DNA of 64,000 bases from Flagellimonas aequoris (GCF_003584165.1 NZ_QXFJ01000008.1:62001-126000); one strand, 5' to 3'. Shown: positions 54,345 to 64,000, counted from the first letter of the stretch. Numbers and translations: made by a program. Notes: generated by a model not told the origin, from the letters alone.

Positions 54345-54941
54345 CCAATATTTAAGGATGATCAACTGAGAACAGCATCCCATCAAAAACCCTATTAAAA
54401 GCTCATTTTTGTTGTGGACCTTCAGATAAAGTCTGGATGTGGCCACCAACCCCGTGAACAAGGTAAACAAACTTATGGCAAGGGTGATGTTCTTCTCAAA
54501 ATGAATGCTCAACGCAATCATGAAGGTTAAGATGCTTCCCATGCCCAAAAGGTGCATGCTTGTCTTGAACTTGAAGAATAGGAGAATAAGGCATGCTCCG
54601 GTAGCGGTCAATAGACCGGTAAAGAAGTAAAAGAGCTCGTTTACGTAGTTATTCGGTATAACCTTATATAAGATCATCAAAAATATGATACAGCTGATAT
54701 ACAGCGGGTATTTACGTTCATGGAGCGTGGGTAAAAAAATGGAACTGATGACCCCCAGATTCTTCAAGATCAGAAAAAAAATGATTGGAATGATGACCGT
54801 TAGAATGAATATGGGAAGAATGTTCCCGCTCTCCATTTCCAAAGAGCTGTAAGGGGCCATTACAAAGTAAAGTACGGTGCCTCCAATGGGGATAAAAAGG
54901 GGATGAAAGAGATACGAGATGATATTGAAGACATGGCGCAT
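54339..54941 (-). CDS. Six-helix membrane protein with a PAP2-like end
   Basis: The 200-aa protein has about six helices. The C-terminus reads SRLYLKVHNKNELLIGFLMG, which fits the third PAP2 phosphatase motif SR-x5-H-x3-D except that the Asp is Asn or Glu. No first motif (KxxxxxxRP) is clear, so catalytic activity is doubtful. Its ATG overlaps the rpoN stop by 1 nt, so it is translationally coupled to rpoN. Confidence 0.65.
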   Translation of the reverse strand: MRHVFNIISYLFHPLFIPIGGTVLYFVMAPYSSLEMESGNILPIFILTVIIPIIFFLILKNLGVISSIFLPTLHERKYPLYISCIIFLMILYKVIPNNYVNELFYFFTGLLTATGACLILLFFKFKTSMHLLGMGSILTFMIALSIHFEKNITLAISLFTLFTGLVATSRLYLKVHNKNELLIGFLMGCCSQLIILKYWL

Positions 54942-56398
54942 CAGATCTGCTTTCTTAGCCTGGCTACGGGAATGCCCAGCTGTTCTCTATATTTGGCAAC
55001 GGTACGCCTTGCAATGGGATAGCCTCTTTCCTTTAGGATTTTTGCCAATTTATCGTCCGTTAATGGTTTTTTCTTCTGTTCATCGCCAATAACGGTCTCC
55101 AATATCTTTTTGATCTCCTTGGTGGATACATCTTCCCCTTGCTCGTTTTTCATGGCTTCCGAGAAAAAGTCCTTGATCAATTTGGTGCCGTATGGGGTAT
55201 CCACATATTTGCTATTGGCCACGCGGGAAACGGTGGATACGTCCATGTCGATTTTGTCCGCAATGTCCTTCAGAATCATGGGTCGCAGTTTACGCTCATC
55301 CCCGGTCAGAAAATATTCCTCCTGATAGTCCATGATGGTCTTCATGGTAATGTACAGCGTTTGTTGTCGCTGTCTGATGGCATCAATGAACCACTTGGCC
55401 GCATCCAATTTCTGTTTGATGAACAGTACCGTATCTTTTTGCGACTTGGATTTTTCCTTGGAATTCTTGTACCCTTCCAACATGTTGCTGTATTCCCTGG
55501 AAACATGGAGTTCCGGGGCGTTCCTGCCATTTAAGGAGAGTTCCAGTTCCCCGTCCACAATTCTGATGGAAAAATCCGGAACGATATGCTCGATCATCCT
55601 TGTGCCTCCGGAATAGGAACCTCCCGGTTTTGGGTTCAGCCTTTCAATTTCTGATATGGCATCCTTGAGTTCCTCCTCGGTCACATGGTGTTTTTGAATA
55701 AGCTTGTCGTAATGCTTTTTGGTGAACTGCTCAAAGGATTTTTCCAAGATGTTTATGGCCAGTTCTACAGAGGGCTTTCGTTCTTTTCTTTTCAGTTGGA
55801 TGATAAGGCATTCATCCAACGAACGCGCTCCCACACCTGGTGGATCCAGTTCCTGTACAATTTTGAGCACGGACTCGATCTTGCTTTCATCCACGTAGAT
55901 GTTTTGGGTAAAGGCAAGGTCATCCATGATGTCGGAAATAGGTCTTCTGATATACCCGCTTTCATCCACACTTCCTACCAAAAATTCGGCAATGGCCCAT
56001 TCCTCGTCATCCAGATAAAACGTATTGAGTTGGTTGATCAAATGCTGGTTGAAGGAAATCCCGGCCGCATAAGGAATGCTTTTTTCCTCATCTTCCGAGC
56101 TATAGTTGTTGGCTTGGGTACGGTAATCGGGGATTTCGTCATCGCTCAGATAGTCATCAATGTTGATGTCCTCCGCTTCAATGGTCTCATTGTCTCCCGA
56201 ATCGTCGTAAGTATCATCATAAACATCATCCACGGTCTCACTCTCCGCCTTTCCACTTTCAAGCGCAGGATTCTCTTCCAACTCTTGCTTTAAACGCTGT
56301 TCAAAGGCCTGTGTAGGCAATTGAATGAGCTTCATGAGCTGAATCTGCTGTGGAGACAGTTTCTGGGAAAGCTTAAACTGTAGATGTTGTTTTAGCAT
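54941..56398 (-). CDS. rpoN: RNA polymerase sigma-54 factor
   Basis: The 485-aa protein begins with the Q-rich region I (KLSQKLSPQQIQLMKLIQLP), has an acidic region II (about 45-105) and a core-binding region III. It ends with the RpoN box ARRTVAKYRE followed by LGIPVARLRKQI. It directs RNA polymerase to -24/-12 promoters. No enhancer-binding activator is seen in the window. It sits 46 nt behind asnS. Confidence 0.97.
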   Translation of the reverse strand: MLKQHLQFKLSQKLSPQQIQLMKLIQLPTQAFEQRLKQELEENPALESGKAESETVDDVYDDTYDDSGDNETIEAEDINIDDYLSDDEIPDYRTQANNYSSEDEEKSIPYAAGISFNQHLINQLNTFYLDDEEWAIAEFLVGSVDESGYIRRPISDIMDDLAFTQNIYVDESKIESVLKIVQELDPPGVGARSLDECLIIQLKRKERKPSVELAINILEKSFEQFTKKHYDKLIQKHHVTEEELKDAISEIERLNPKPGGSYSGGTRMIEHIVPDFSIRIVDGELELSLNGRNAPELHVSREYSNMLEGYKNSKEKSKSQKDTVLFIKQKLDAAKWFIDAIRQRQQTLYITMKTIMDYQEEYFLTGDERKLRPMILKDIADKIDMDVSTVSRVANSKYVDTPYGTKLIKDFFSEAMKNEQGEDVSTKEIKKILETVIGDEQKKKPLTDDKLAKILKERGYPIARRTVAKYREQLGIPVARLRKQI

Positions 56399-56444
56399 AA
56401 GGATGGAATTGGAATCTTCCTTACCGTAAAGTTATAAATTCAAT

Positions 56445-57878
56445 TTAAAACTCCGCATTCTGTGGGGTTCTGGGGTAAGGGATCACGTCCCTAATGTTGC
56501 CCATCCCCGTGGCGAATTGCACCATGCGCTCAAAACCGAGCCCAAATCCACTGTGTACGGCCGTGCCAAATCTGCGTAGGTCCAGGTACCACCAAAGTTC
56601 TTTATCGTCAATGCCAAGGTCCTTGATTTTTTGTTGCAGTACCTCCAAACGTTCTTCACGTTGAGATCCACCCACAATTTCCCCAATGCCGGGGAAAAGT
56701 ACGTCCATGGCACGAACGGTTTTGCCGTCCTCGTTCAATCGCATGTAAAAGGCCTTGATCTTGGCAGGGTAATCAAAAAGAATCACAGGACATTTAAAGT
56801 GTTTTTCTACTAAAAAGCGTTCATGTTCACTTTGTAGGTCGGCACCCCATTCATCAATAGGGTATTGGAATTTTTTCTTCTTGTTGGGCTTGCTGTTCCT
56901 CAAGATGTCGATTGCCTCGGTATAGGAAACCCGTTTAAAGTTGTTTTCGACCACAAATTTAAGTTTTTCCAACAAGGTCATTTCGGAACGCTCGGTTTGT
57001 GGCTTGGATTTTTCCTCGTCCAACAAACGGCCTTCCAAAAACTCTAGGTCGTCCTTGCAATGATCCAAAACATATTGGATGATCGACTTGATGAAATCCT
57101 CGGCCAAATCCATGTTGGCATCCAGGTCGTTGAAGGCCACTTCGGGCTCGATCATCCAAAATTCGGCCAAGTGGCGGGAGGTATTTGAGTTTTCGGCCCT
57201 AAACGTGGGACCGAAGGTATATACTTTCCCCAATGCCATGGCATAGGTCTCGGCTTCCAATTGTCCTGAAACGGTTAGGTTGGTCTCCTTTCCGAAAAAG
57301 TCCTCGGAATAATCCACGTTGCCACTCTCGTCCAAAGGCGGGTTTTTGGCATCCAAGCTTGTCACCCGGAACATTTCACCGGCACCTTCGGCATCGGAGC
57401 CGGTAATGATCGGTGCATGCATGTAGTAAAACCCATTTTGTTGAAAATAGCTGTGGATGGCGAAGGCCAAAGCCGAACGCACCCGCATCACCGCGGCAAA
57501 AGTGTTGGTCCTCACCCTTAAATGTGCCTTTTCCCTCAAGAACTCCAAAGAGTGTTTTTTGGGTTGAATAGGGTAGGTTTCCGGGTCTGCACTACCGTGA
57601 ACAAAAACATCCTCGGTTTGGATCTCCACGGTCTGTCCCTTTCCTTGACTTTCCACCAAGGTTCCGGAAATTTTTAGGGCAGAGCCTGTAGTGATTTGTT
57701 TAAGCACTGCTTCATCCAGATTTTCAAAATCCACTACACACTGCAAATTATGTATGGTTGAACCGTCGTTCAAGGCTATAAATCGGTTGCTCCTAAATGT
57801 TTTTACCCATCCATTTACTTCTACGGAATCTCCTACGGGCTGCTTTTCTAGCAATTCTTTTATGGAATAAGACTTCAT
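56445..57878 (-). CDS. asnS: Asparaginyl-tRNA synthetase
   Basis: The 477-aa class II synthetase has an N-terminal OB-fold anticodon domain ([20 protein letters not shown]) and the catalytic core with motif 2 [21 protein letters not shown]. Motif 3 is [15 protein letters not shown]. It charges tRNA-Asn directly, so the indirect Asn pathway need not be used. It probably heads the asnS-rpoN-membrane protein transcript. Confidence 0.97.
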   Translation of the reverse strand: MKSYSIKELLEKQPVGDSVEVNGWVKTFRSNRFIALNDGSTIHNLQCVVDFENLDEAVLKQITTGSALKISGTLVESQGKGQTVEIQTEDVFVHGSADPETYPIQPKKHSLEFLREKAHLRVRTNTFAAVMRVRSALAFAIHSYFQQNGFYYMHAPIITGSDAEGAGEMFRVTSLDAKNPPLDESGNVDYSEDFFGKETNLTVSGQLEAETYAMALGKVYTFGPTFRAENSNTSRHLAEFWMIEPEVAFNDLDANMDLAEDFIKSIIQYVLDHCKDDLEFLEGRLLDEEKSKPQTERSEMTLLEKLKFVVENNFKRVSYTEAIDILRNSKPNKKKKFQYPIDEWGADLQSEHERFLVEKHFKCPVILFDYPAKIKAFYMRLNEDGKTVRAMDVLFPGIGEIVGGSQREERLEVLQQKIKDLGIDDKELWWYLDLRRFGTAVHSGFGLGFERMVQFATGMGNIRDVIPYPRTPQNAEF

Positions 57879-57966
57879 TGTAAGGCTATCGTAATTTAGT
57901 CGGTAAAGATAGGTTTTTGGTCAAAAACGATGGCAATGCAAGGGCGTAATTTATGGCCCTTTCGCA

Positions 57967-60363
57967 CTAATTGTCCTTGGGATTGTCCTCTTCTTGGGGC
58001 AGGATGTCGATCTGTGGTTTTTTCAGCACCTCCTTGTTTGCGATGCTTCTTTCCAGTGAAAGGAGCAAGGAAGGCAACAAGATCAGATTGGATAACATGG
58101 CAAAAAGCAAGGTAGCTGAAACCAGACCTCCCAGCGCTTTGGTTCCCCCAAAACTGGAGAGAATGAATACAGAGAAACCAAAAAACAATACAATCGATGT
58201 ATAGAACATGCTCACCCCGGTTTCCCGTAGTGCGGCATAGACCGACCTTTTGATGTGCCATTTGTGTGTGGCCAGTTCTTGCCTGTATTTTGCCAAAAAG
58301 TGTATGGTGTCATCTACCGAAATCCCGAAGGCAATGCTGAACACCAAAATGGTTGAAGGTTTGATGGGTATACCTAAATAGCCCATGAGCCCTGCAGTGA
58401 TCAAAAGTGGCAATAAATTGGGCACCAAGGAAATGATGACCATCCGAAACGAACGGAACAAATAGGCCATGAACAACGAAATAAGGGCAATGGCCAGAGC
58501 GAGGGACATTACAAGATTTTTCACCAAGTACTTGGTACCCTTCAAGAACAGCAACGCTTTACCGGTCATGTACACATTGTACCTATCCGGAGGGAAGGAT
58601 TTGGTGATGGCTTCCTGTACATCCTTTTCGATTTCCTCCATCCGGTCGATGGGAACATCCTGCATATAGGTGGTCAATCGGGCAATCTGTCCCGTACTGT
58701 CCACAAAACTCTCCAGAAGATTACCGTCAGTGGATGACTTTCTGGCCGCATCCATGATGAAGGTATTCTCTTGGCTTGTGGGTAGTTGGTAATATTTTGG
58801 GATGCCGTTGTAAAAGGCTTGCTTCGAATATTTTATCAAATCTACGATGGAAATAGGTCGGGACAATTCTGGAATTTCATCAATAACAGTTCCCAACTGG
58901 TCCATCCGTTTAAGGGTCGTAGGCTTGATTACACCGTTTTTTCGTTCGGTATCCACCACAATCTCCATGGGCATGATACCATCGAACTCTTCCTCAAAAA
59001 ATTGGATGTCCTTATAAAATTGGGTGTTCTTCGGCAAGTCTTCGATCCTACTTCCGGTAATCTTCATTTGGTAAATACCGATGACGCTCAAGACCAAAAC
59101 CCCAACGGTGACCATATAGACGGCGATTCTGTGGTCCCGAACGATACGCTCCATCCTGTGCACAAAAAAGTCGATCCACTTTTTGTTAAGGTGTTTTAGG
59201 TGCTTCGTCTTCGGAAGTGCCATAAAACTGTAAATGATCGGGATAATCAACAAGGAAAGCACAAAGATTCCTATGATGTTGATGGAAGCCACAATGCCGA
59301 ATTCTCTCAATAGGTCACTGTCCAAAATAATAAAGGTGGCAAAACCCGAAGCGGTGGTAATGTTGGTCATCAAAGTGGCATTACCGATCTTGGAAATGAC
59401 CCGTTGCAATGACAAGGCTTGATTGCCATGTTTCTTTACCTCTTGCTGATATTTGTTTATGAGGAATATGCAGTTGGGAATCCCGATTACAATGATCAAT
59501 GGAGGAATCAATGCCGTAAGAATGGTAATCTCGTATTGTAGTAGACCCAATATTCCGAAAGCCCACATTACCCCAATGATTACGATGCACATCGAAATAA
59601 AGGTGGCCCTGAAACTCCTGAAGAAAAAGAAGAAGATCAACGAAGTAACCAAAAGGGCGGCCCCGATGAAAATCCCGATTTCATCCACAATGGATTTCGT
59701 GTTCCAGGTTCTGATATAAGGCATGCCCGATACCCTTACATCCAACTGGGTGTCCTCCTCAAAGGTTTTTACCAAGTCGCCAAGGTCGTTCAATATAAAC
59801 TCGTTCCTAACGGCAGTGTTCAGGATGTCCTTGTCCAAATAGGCAATGGTCTGTATGGTACCACTTTTGGGGTTATAGACCAGATTGTCATAAAAAGGTA
59901 ATTCGTTGAAAAGGTGGTTTTTTAGGGAATCGATTTCCGTTTTGGTCTTTGGCGGGGTTTTGATGAAGGGTTCCATGACAAACGCTTGGGTTTTGTCATC
60001 CTTCTCCAAGACCTTCAAGTTTTCCAGGGAAACCACAAAATCAATTTCAGGAAGGGCATCCAACTGCTTGGCCAATCGGTTCCAACGGTTGAAATTCTTG
60101 GGAGTGAACAAAGCGGTATCCCTCACGGCCAATACAATGGCATTGCCTTCTTCCCCGAATATTTTGGTGAAGGCGTTGTATTGGATGGTTGCGGGATGGT
60201 CGTCGGGCAAAATGTTGGCCTCCGTGTTCGAAAACTTGATGTTTTTCCATTGCAAGGCCAAGAAAACAGTAATGGCGACTATGCCAACTAGGATCAAAAT
60301 CCTATTTCGAAGAATAATGCGTGCGACCTTGGTCCAAAAACCTTTTGTGAGCTTTGCTACCAT
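57967..60363 (-). CDS. MMPL/RND-superfamily membrane transporter
   Basis: The 798-aa protein has about 12 helices in two halves. Each half has a large extracytoplasmic loop and a sterol-sensing-domain-like block, ending SIAFGISVDDTIHFLAKYR, the typical MMPL/HpnN motif with a proton-relay Asp pair. Length matches HpnN/MMPL-type exporters of lipids or hopanoids. The substrate is unknown; no hopanoid genes are seen nearby. The C-terminus is acidic. Confidence 0.9.
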   Translation of the reverse strand: MVAKLTKGFWTKVARIILRNRILILVGIVAITVFLALQWKNIKFSNTEANILPDDHPATIQYNAFTKIFGEEGNAIVLAVRDTALFTPKNFNRWNRLAKQLDALPEIDFVVSLENLKVLEKDDKTQAFVMEPFIKTPPKTKTEIDSLKNHLFNELPFYDNLVYNPKSGTIQTIAYLDKDILNTAVRNEFILNDLGDLVKTFEEDTQLDVRVSGMPYIRTWNTKSIVDEIGIFIGAALLVTSLIFFFFFRSFRATFISMCIVIIGVMWAFGILGLLQYEITILTALIPPLIIVIGIPNCIFLINKYQQEVKKHGNQALSLQRVISKIGNATLMTNITTASGFATFIILDSDLLREFGIVASINIIGIFVLSLLIIPIIYSFMALPKTKHLKHLNKKWIDFFVHRMERIVRDHRIAVYMVTVGVLVLSVIGIYQMKITGSRIEDLPKNTQFYKDIQFFEEEFDGIMPMEIVVDTERKNGVIKPTTLKRMDQLGTVIDEIPELSRPISIVDLIKYSKQAFYNGIPKYYQLPTSQENTFIMDAARKSSTDGNLLESFVDSTGQIARLTTYMQDVPIDRMEEIEKDVQEAITKSFPPDRYNVYMTGKALLFLKGTKYLVKNLVMSLALAIALISLFMAYLFRSFRMVIISLVPNLLPLLITAGLMGYLGIPIKPSTILVFSIAFGISVDDTIHFLAKYRQELATHKWHIKRSVYAALRETGVSMFYTSIVLFFGFSVFILSSFGGTKALGGLVSATLLFAMLSNLILLPSLLLSLERSIANKEVLKKPQIDILPQEEDNPKDN

Positions 60364-60438
60364 TTTGGTTTAATTGGGCGCAAAGGTAAAAAATCATCGG
60401 CTGTGTTCCTAGGAAAGCAGCTTATCAATGATCAAGTT

Positions 60439-60993
60439 TTAAACCTTCATGATCTCGCCCTCTTTAACGGAGAGGAGAGAGTCTACTTTTTTGATGTAGG
60501 TATCGGTGAGTTCCTGCACATCGACCTCTGCATTTTTTAGCAGGTCTTCGGAAATTTCAAGAGATTTCAGTTCCTTATTGGCTTCTTGTCTGGCACTTCG
60601 GATACTTACTTTGGCATCTTCTGCCTCGGCCTTGGCCTGCTTCACCAATTGAACCCTGCGTTCCTCGGTAAGGGGCGGTACACTGATGATGACCGTTTCA
60701 CCATTGTTCATGGGGTTGAACCCTAAATTGGCGTTCATGATGGCCGTTTCTATTTCCCCGATCAAGCTTTTTTCCCAAGGCTGTACCGAAATGGTACGGG
60801 CATCCGGGGTATTGATATTGGATACTTGCGAAAGTGGTGTTTGGGAACCATAATAATCAACCATTACGGATGATAGCATTATGGGGCTGGCTTTCCCGGC
60901 ACGAATCTTTATAAAGGCTTTTTCCAAGTGGGCAATGCCGCCATCCATGCTCTCTTTTGCGCTATCAAGTACAAATTTTACTTCTTCGTCCAT
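60439..60993 (-). CDS. frr: Ribosome recycling factor
   Basis: The 184-aa protein has the L-shaped RRF pattern: an N-terminal helix EEVKFVLDSAKESMDGGI, VDYYGSQTPLSQVSNI as domain II, and the C-terminal helix KEGEIMKV. With EF-G it splits ribosomes after termination. It follows pyrH, the widely conserved order in bacteria. Confidence 0.97.
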   Translation of the reverse strand: MDEEVKFVLDSAKESMDGGIAHLEKAFIKIRAGKASPIMLSSVMVDYYGSQTPLSQVSNINTPDARTISVQPWEKSLIGEIETAIMNANLGFNPMNNGETVIISVPPLTEERRVQLVKQAKAEAEDAKVSIRSARQEANKELKSLEISEDLLKNAEVDVQELTDTYIKKVDSLLSVKEGEIMKV

Positions 60994-61029
60994 GCTCTTA
61001 AATTTTATAACAATATCAAATAGGTCAAC

Positions 61030-61737
61030 TTAAACATTGACCACGGTTCCAATATTCTCTCCGGATACGATCTTCATTAAATTACCCTTGGTGTTCATAT
61101 CGAAGACCACAATGGGCAGTTCGTTTTCCTGACTAAGGGTAAAGGCTGTGGTGTCCATCACCTTCAAACCTTTGGAAAGTACCTCTTGGAAGGAAAGGGA
61201 GTCAAACTTGGTGGCATTTTTGTCTTTTTCAGGGTCTGAAGTGTAAATCCCATCAACCCTGGTTCCCTTTAGGATTACATCTGCATTGATTTCGATGGCC
61301 CTCAACACGGCAGCTGAATCCGTTGTGAAATAGGGATTTCCTGTTCCACCTCCAAAAATTACTACCCTGCCTTTTTCCAAATGGCGTATGGCCCTTCTTC
61401 TAATAAAAGGTTCGGCTACTTCGTTGATCTTGATGGCGGATTGCAAGCGGGTTTGGATGCCTTTGAGTTCCAAAGCACTCTGTAATGCCAACCCATTGAT
61501 TACGGTCGCCAACATTCCCATATGGTCGCCTTGAACGCGGTCCATGCCTTGGCTGGCACCGGCAAGCCCTCTAAAAATGTTGCCTCCGCCGATAACGATG
61601 GCTACTTCAATGCCTTTGTCCACAACACCTTTGATTTCATCGGCATATTCGGCCAAACGGTCTCCGTCGATTCCGTATTGTTTTTTGCCCATCAAGGCTT
61701 CTCCACTCAGTTTTAATAAAATTCTCTTGTATCGCAT
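61030..61737 (-). CDS. pyrH: Uridylate kinase
   Basis: The 235-aa amino-acid-kinase-fold enzyme phosphorylates [13 protein letters not shown] opens the protein, [10 protein letters not shown] binds phosphate and [16 protein letters not shown] is the substrate loop. A -7 box TATTTTTG lies on the minus strand at plus 61760-61767, 22 nt upstream of the ATG. frr follows after 36 nt. Confidence 0.97.
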   Translation of the reverse strand: MRYKRILLKLSGEALMGKKQYGIDGDRLAEYADEIKGVVDKGIEVAIVIGGGNIFRGLAGASQGMDRVQGDHMGMLATVINGLALQSALELKGIQTRLQSAIKINEVAEPFIRRRAIRHLEKGRVVIFGGGTGNPYFTTDSAAVLRAIEINADVILKGTRVDGIYTSDPEKDKNATKFDSLSFQEVLSKGLKVMDTTAFTLSQENELPIVVFDMNTKGNLMKIVSGENIGTVVNV

Positions 61738-61842
61738 TGAAGGTTTCTTGAAGTCCGGACAAAAATAATCAAAAAAAATTATGGGAAACCATTGAAAAAT
61801 GGGATGGCCCTAGATTCGAATGGATAAAAATTCCATACATTC

Positions 61843-61873
61843 TGTAACCTTTTTCAAAAACAACGGTATATCC
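61843..61873 (+). promoter_or_regulatory. Possible ECF-sigma autoregulated promoter
   Basis: TGTAACC (61843-61849), followed by a T-run and then CGGTATA about 14 nt further on, resembles ECF-type -35/-10 elements (AAC core). It lies about 30 nt upstream of the sigma gene. The match is by pattern only. Confidence 0.35.
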
Positions 61874-61898
61874 TACAACCGGCCTAAAAAAGAACACA

Positions 61899-62453
61899 TT
61901 GCAAACGCTGACCGATAATGCCTTAATGGTGAAAGTGAAAAGTGGCGACTTGGACAAGTTGGGCCTGCTCTACGAGCGGCATAAAAAAAAGCTGTTTGGT
62001 TTTTTCTATAATATGGGAAACAACCCTTCGGTAAGTGAGGACCTTGTTCAGAATGTTTTTGTCCGGATTTTGAAATACAGGCAATCCTATTCCGGCGAGG
62101 GTCCCTTTACAGCGTGGATGTTTAGTATGGCGCGCAACGTGAATTATGACCACCATAAAAAAGTGTCCCGCGAAGGTGTTTCATGGGGAATTTCTCCAGA
62201 GGATGTGGAAAAAGGGACGGGAGATTATTTGAATGAGGCAATGGACCACCAAGGTGATTCTTTGTTGTTGAACCGAGCACTTGGACTCTTGTCCAGCGAT
62301 AAAAGGGAGATACTTCTACTGAGCAAATACAGGGAATTGAAGTTCCAAGAGATCGGTGAAATATTGGGTTGCACCGAGGGAGCGGCCAAGGTTAGGGTCC
62401 ACCGGGCCTTGAAGGATTTGAAAACGATTTTTTTACAACTGGAAACGAGATGA
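61899..62453 (+). CDS. ECF-type RNA polymerase sigma factor
   Basis: The 184-aa protein has sigma region 2 (LVQNVFVRILKYRQSYSGEG then FTAWMFSMARNVNYDHHKK) and region 4 (LGLLSSDKREILLLSKYRELKFQEI then LGCTEGAAKVRVHRALKDL). It lacks the other sigma domains. It starts at TTG (61899) because ATGs further on would lose part of region 2. Its last codon overlaps the next gene, probably its anti-sigma factor, by 4 nt. Confidence 0.9.
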   Translation: MQTLTDNALMVKVKSGDLDKLGLLYERHKKKLFGFFYNMGNNPSVSEDLVQNVFVRILKYRQSYSGEGPFTAWMFSMARNVNYDHHKKVSREGVSWGISPEDVEKGTGDYLNEAMDHQGDSLLLNRALGLLSSDKREILLLSKYRELKFQEIGEILGCTEGAAKVRVHRALKDLKTIFLQLETR

Positions 62454-63247
62454 TGGACGAAAAAAAGTTTGAAATACAAGCCATGGACTTTATGTCCGGG
62501 AATATGTCGGATGCGGAGGCAAAGGATTTTGAAAGGTTCCTTAGGGAACATGTGGAGTATCGAGAAAAGTATGATGAGCTATTGAAAGCTTGGGAACTGT
62601 TACAAACTATGCAAGCTCCCGAACCTTCGGAAAACATGGACAAGGCCTTTTTTGACATGTTGTCCGCTGAAATGGACCAAAAGAAAAGCAGTGAGCCGAA
62701 ACAAAGCATAATTACCCTGCTTTCGGGAATTTTTAGACCGCAATGGGTCATCGGAGTTTTTCTACTGCTGATGGGGTTGGGTATCGGATATTTTTTGCGA
62801 CCCGAAGGGGAAACGATTCCTATACAAACCATGGCCGCTAACAACGAGACGGAAGAAGTTCGGCAAAAACTGGTTTTGACCTTGTTGGATCAACCTTCGG
62901 CCAACCAGCGGTTGCAAGGGGTGAGCGAGGCCAATAAGTTTGAGAACGCCGACGACATTGTAATCAAAGCACTTTTGAAAACGCTCAATAGTGACCCCAA
63001 CGTGAATGTGAGGTTGGCCGCCATAGAATCCTTGACCAATTATGTTAACAAACCAGAGGTTCGCCAGGGATTGGTGCAGTCTATTCCAAACCAGGAATCG
63101 CCCATTTTGCAGATAACCTTGGCCAATTTAATGGTGGCCCTTCAGGAAAAGGCTTCCATAGAACCCTTCAAACAGTTGCTGAAGGAAAAACAGTTGGACA
63201 CCACGGTCAAGAAGAGAATTGAAAGGAGTATTGAATCCATTATATAG
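62450..63247 (+). CDS. Membrane anti-sigma-like protein with HEAT-like repeats
   Basis: The 265-aa protein has a soluble N-terminal helical part (MSGNMSDAEAKDFERFLREH, about residues 18-37) like ASD-type anti-sigma domains. One membrane helix follows (about 95-117). The periplasmic side carries HEAT-like repeats such as LKTLNSDPNVNVRLAAIESL. No HxxxCxxC zinc site is present. It starts inside the sigma stop codon, so it is coupled to it. Holding the sigma at the membrane is the likely role. Confidence 0.78.
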   Translation: MMDEKKFEIQAMDFMSGNMSDAEAKDFERFLREHVEYREKYDELLKAWELLQTMQAPEPSENMDKAFFDMLSAEMDQKKSSEPKQSIITLLSGIFRPQWVIGVFLLLMGLGIGYFLRPEGETIPIQTMAANNETEEVRQKLVLTLLDQPSANQRLQGVSEANKFENADDIVIKALLKTLNSDPNVNVRLAAIESLTNYVNKPEVRQGLVQSIPNQESPILQITLANLMVALQEKASIEPFKQLLKEKQLDTTVKKRIERSIESII

Positions 63248-63307
63248 TTTATTTATCAATCTGCCCTTTGGGCACAAATCAAATTACGAACAGTCTAAAT
63301 TTTTAAA

Positions 63308-64000
63308 ATGATGAAACGGTTATTTTTTATGACATGTCTGTCCTTGGGGGTAGGGATGTTGGGTGCCACGGCACAGAAAAAGGAATTTAAGGAGGTTATA
63401 AAAAAAAGTGTCCCCCTTGCCAATAATGTAAATAACACCTTAGTGGTGAAAAATGTTTTCGGATCCGTGAACGTAGAGGGATATAACGGCAATGAGGTGG
63501 TCCTGGAAGTGGAGCGCATCATTTCCGCAAAAAACACGGAGGACCTGGAATTGGGTAAAAAGGAGCTTCAACTCAAAGTCATTGAAGAGTCAAACCGCGT
63601 CATTCTGCATCCTGACGCTCCTTACATACAATTCGATAAGGATAAATTGCGGTACAATTGGTGCAACAATAATGATGACATTCCTTATGAGCACAAGTTG
63701 AACTTTACCCTAAAGGTCCCGAACTCCGTCAAGATCAATGTGAGTACCGTCAACGATGGGGATATCTTGGTCAAGAATACAAACGGAGAGTCCATGGAGG
63801 CCGACAACATCAATGGAGGTATTGTTTTGACCAACATTACGGGGAAGACAAAAGTGAGCTGTATCAACGGGGACGTGGATATTTCGTATGCCCAAAATCC
63901 CAAGGTAGCCTCTCGGTATTATGCGCTGAACGGGGATATCAATATTTCGTATCAGCAATCCCTCTCGGCCAATATTTCCTTTAAAAGTATGAACGGGGAA
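63308..64000 (+). CDS. Secreted DUF4097-like beta-repeat protein, C-terminus beyond the window
   Basis: The first 231 codons are visible and the frame is open to the right edge. It has a signal peptide (about residues 1-22, cut near TAQ-KK) and a beta-helix-like pattern in which short strands with NGDVDISY, NGGIVLTN and NGDINISY repeat about every 20-25 residues, as in DUF4097 adhesin-like proteins. It follows the sigma/anti-sigma pair and may be under its control. Confidence 0.8.
   Translation, partial: MMKRLFFMTCLSLGVGMLGATAQKKEFKEVIKKSVPLANNVNNTLVVKNVFGSVNVEGYNGNEVVLEVERIISAKNTEDLELGKKELQLKVIEESNRVILHPDAPYIQFDKDKLRYNWCNNNDDIPYEHKLNFTLKVPNSVKINVSTVNDGDILVKNTNGESMEADNINGGIVLTNITGKTKVSCINGDVDISYAQNPKVASRYYALNGDINISYQQSLSANISFKSMNGE

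Noticed and set aside
1..64000. CRISPR arrays, insertion sequences, prophage genes, toxin-antitoxin pairs
   Set aside because: No direct repeat array, transposase, integrase or phage gene was seen on either strand.

Overview
The window comes from a member of the Bacteroidota, most likely a marine Flavobacteriaceae of the Muricauda/Allomuricauda type; this is inferred from gene content and signals, not from a database match. Promoters carry the Bacteroidota -7 box TAnnTTTG instead of an E. coli -10. Shine-Dalgarno sequences are mostly absent. The gene set includes an ExbB/X/ExbD/ExbD cluster, BlaI plus an M56 antirepressor, a CcoN-CcoO fusion, RpoN next to AsnS, and AT-rich spacers. There is no insertion sequence, prophage or CRISPR array. 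It reads as stable chromosomal core.

Layout. 1-6.0 kb: a truncated DUF4407 membrane protein, a BlaI/M56 regulatory pair with visible operators, PhnA and an M20 dipeptidase. 6.0-7.0 kb: tRNA-Leu(TAG) followed by the only long non-coding stretch. 7.0-9.8 kb: a response regulator, a PAS histidine kinase and a PLP dehydratase. 9.9-25.9 kb: a respiratory/hypoxia block with a UspA protein, an FNR-like regulator, CcoI, the ccoS-NO-Q-P-G-H operon with a metal-transporter-like protein and a CoA-transferase, HemN-UspA, and a GCS2-CBS protein with an AstE-like deacylase. 27-35.8 kb: TonB, ROK kinase, a third UspA, PckA, phosphofructokinase, an HPF ribosome-hibernation factor, a lipoprotein and a sugar porter. 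35.8-42.2 kb: KDO transferase, DegT aminotransferase, GalE, an amidohydrolase and a NagX-like acyltransferase. 42.4-46.5 kb: sucAB. 46.5-54.3 kb: cytochrome c peroxidase, a retropepsin-like protein, TatD, AnsA, tRNA-Ser(GGA) and the ExbBD cluster. 54.3-61.7 kb (minus strand): a membrane protein, rpoN, asnS, an MMPL exporter, frr and pyrH. 61.9 kb to the end: an ECF sigma factor, its putative anti-sigma partner and a truncated DUF4097-like protein.

The main discovery is a local regulon that can be read directly from the sequence. Seven palindromes of the form TGAYAnnTRTCA (some with one mismatch) each lie exactly 23 nt upstream of a TAnnTTTG/A-type -7 box. They drive eight transcription units: fnr itself, ccoI, the cco operon, hemN-uspA, the GCS2-CBS/AstE pair, two other uspA genes and hpf. 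One palindrome between fnr and ccoI serves both directions with the same 23-nt spacing. This is the geometry expected of a class II FNR/CRP activator. The obvious candidate is the FNR-like protein encoded in the window, whose cysteine pattern differs from E. coli FNR. The regulon joins high-affinity respiration, anaerobic haem synthesis, universal stress proteins and ribosome hibernation with a poorly understood GCS2-CBS/deacylase pair.
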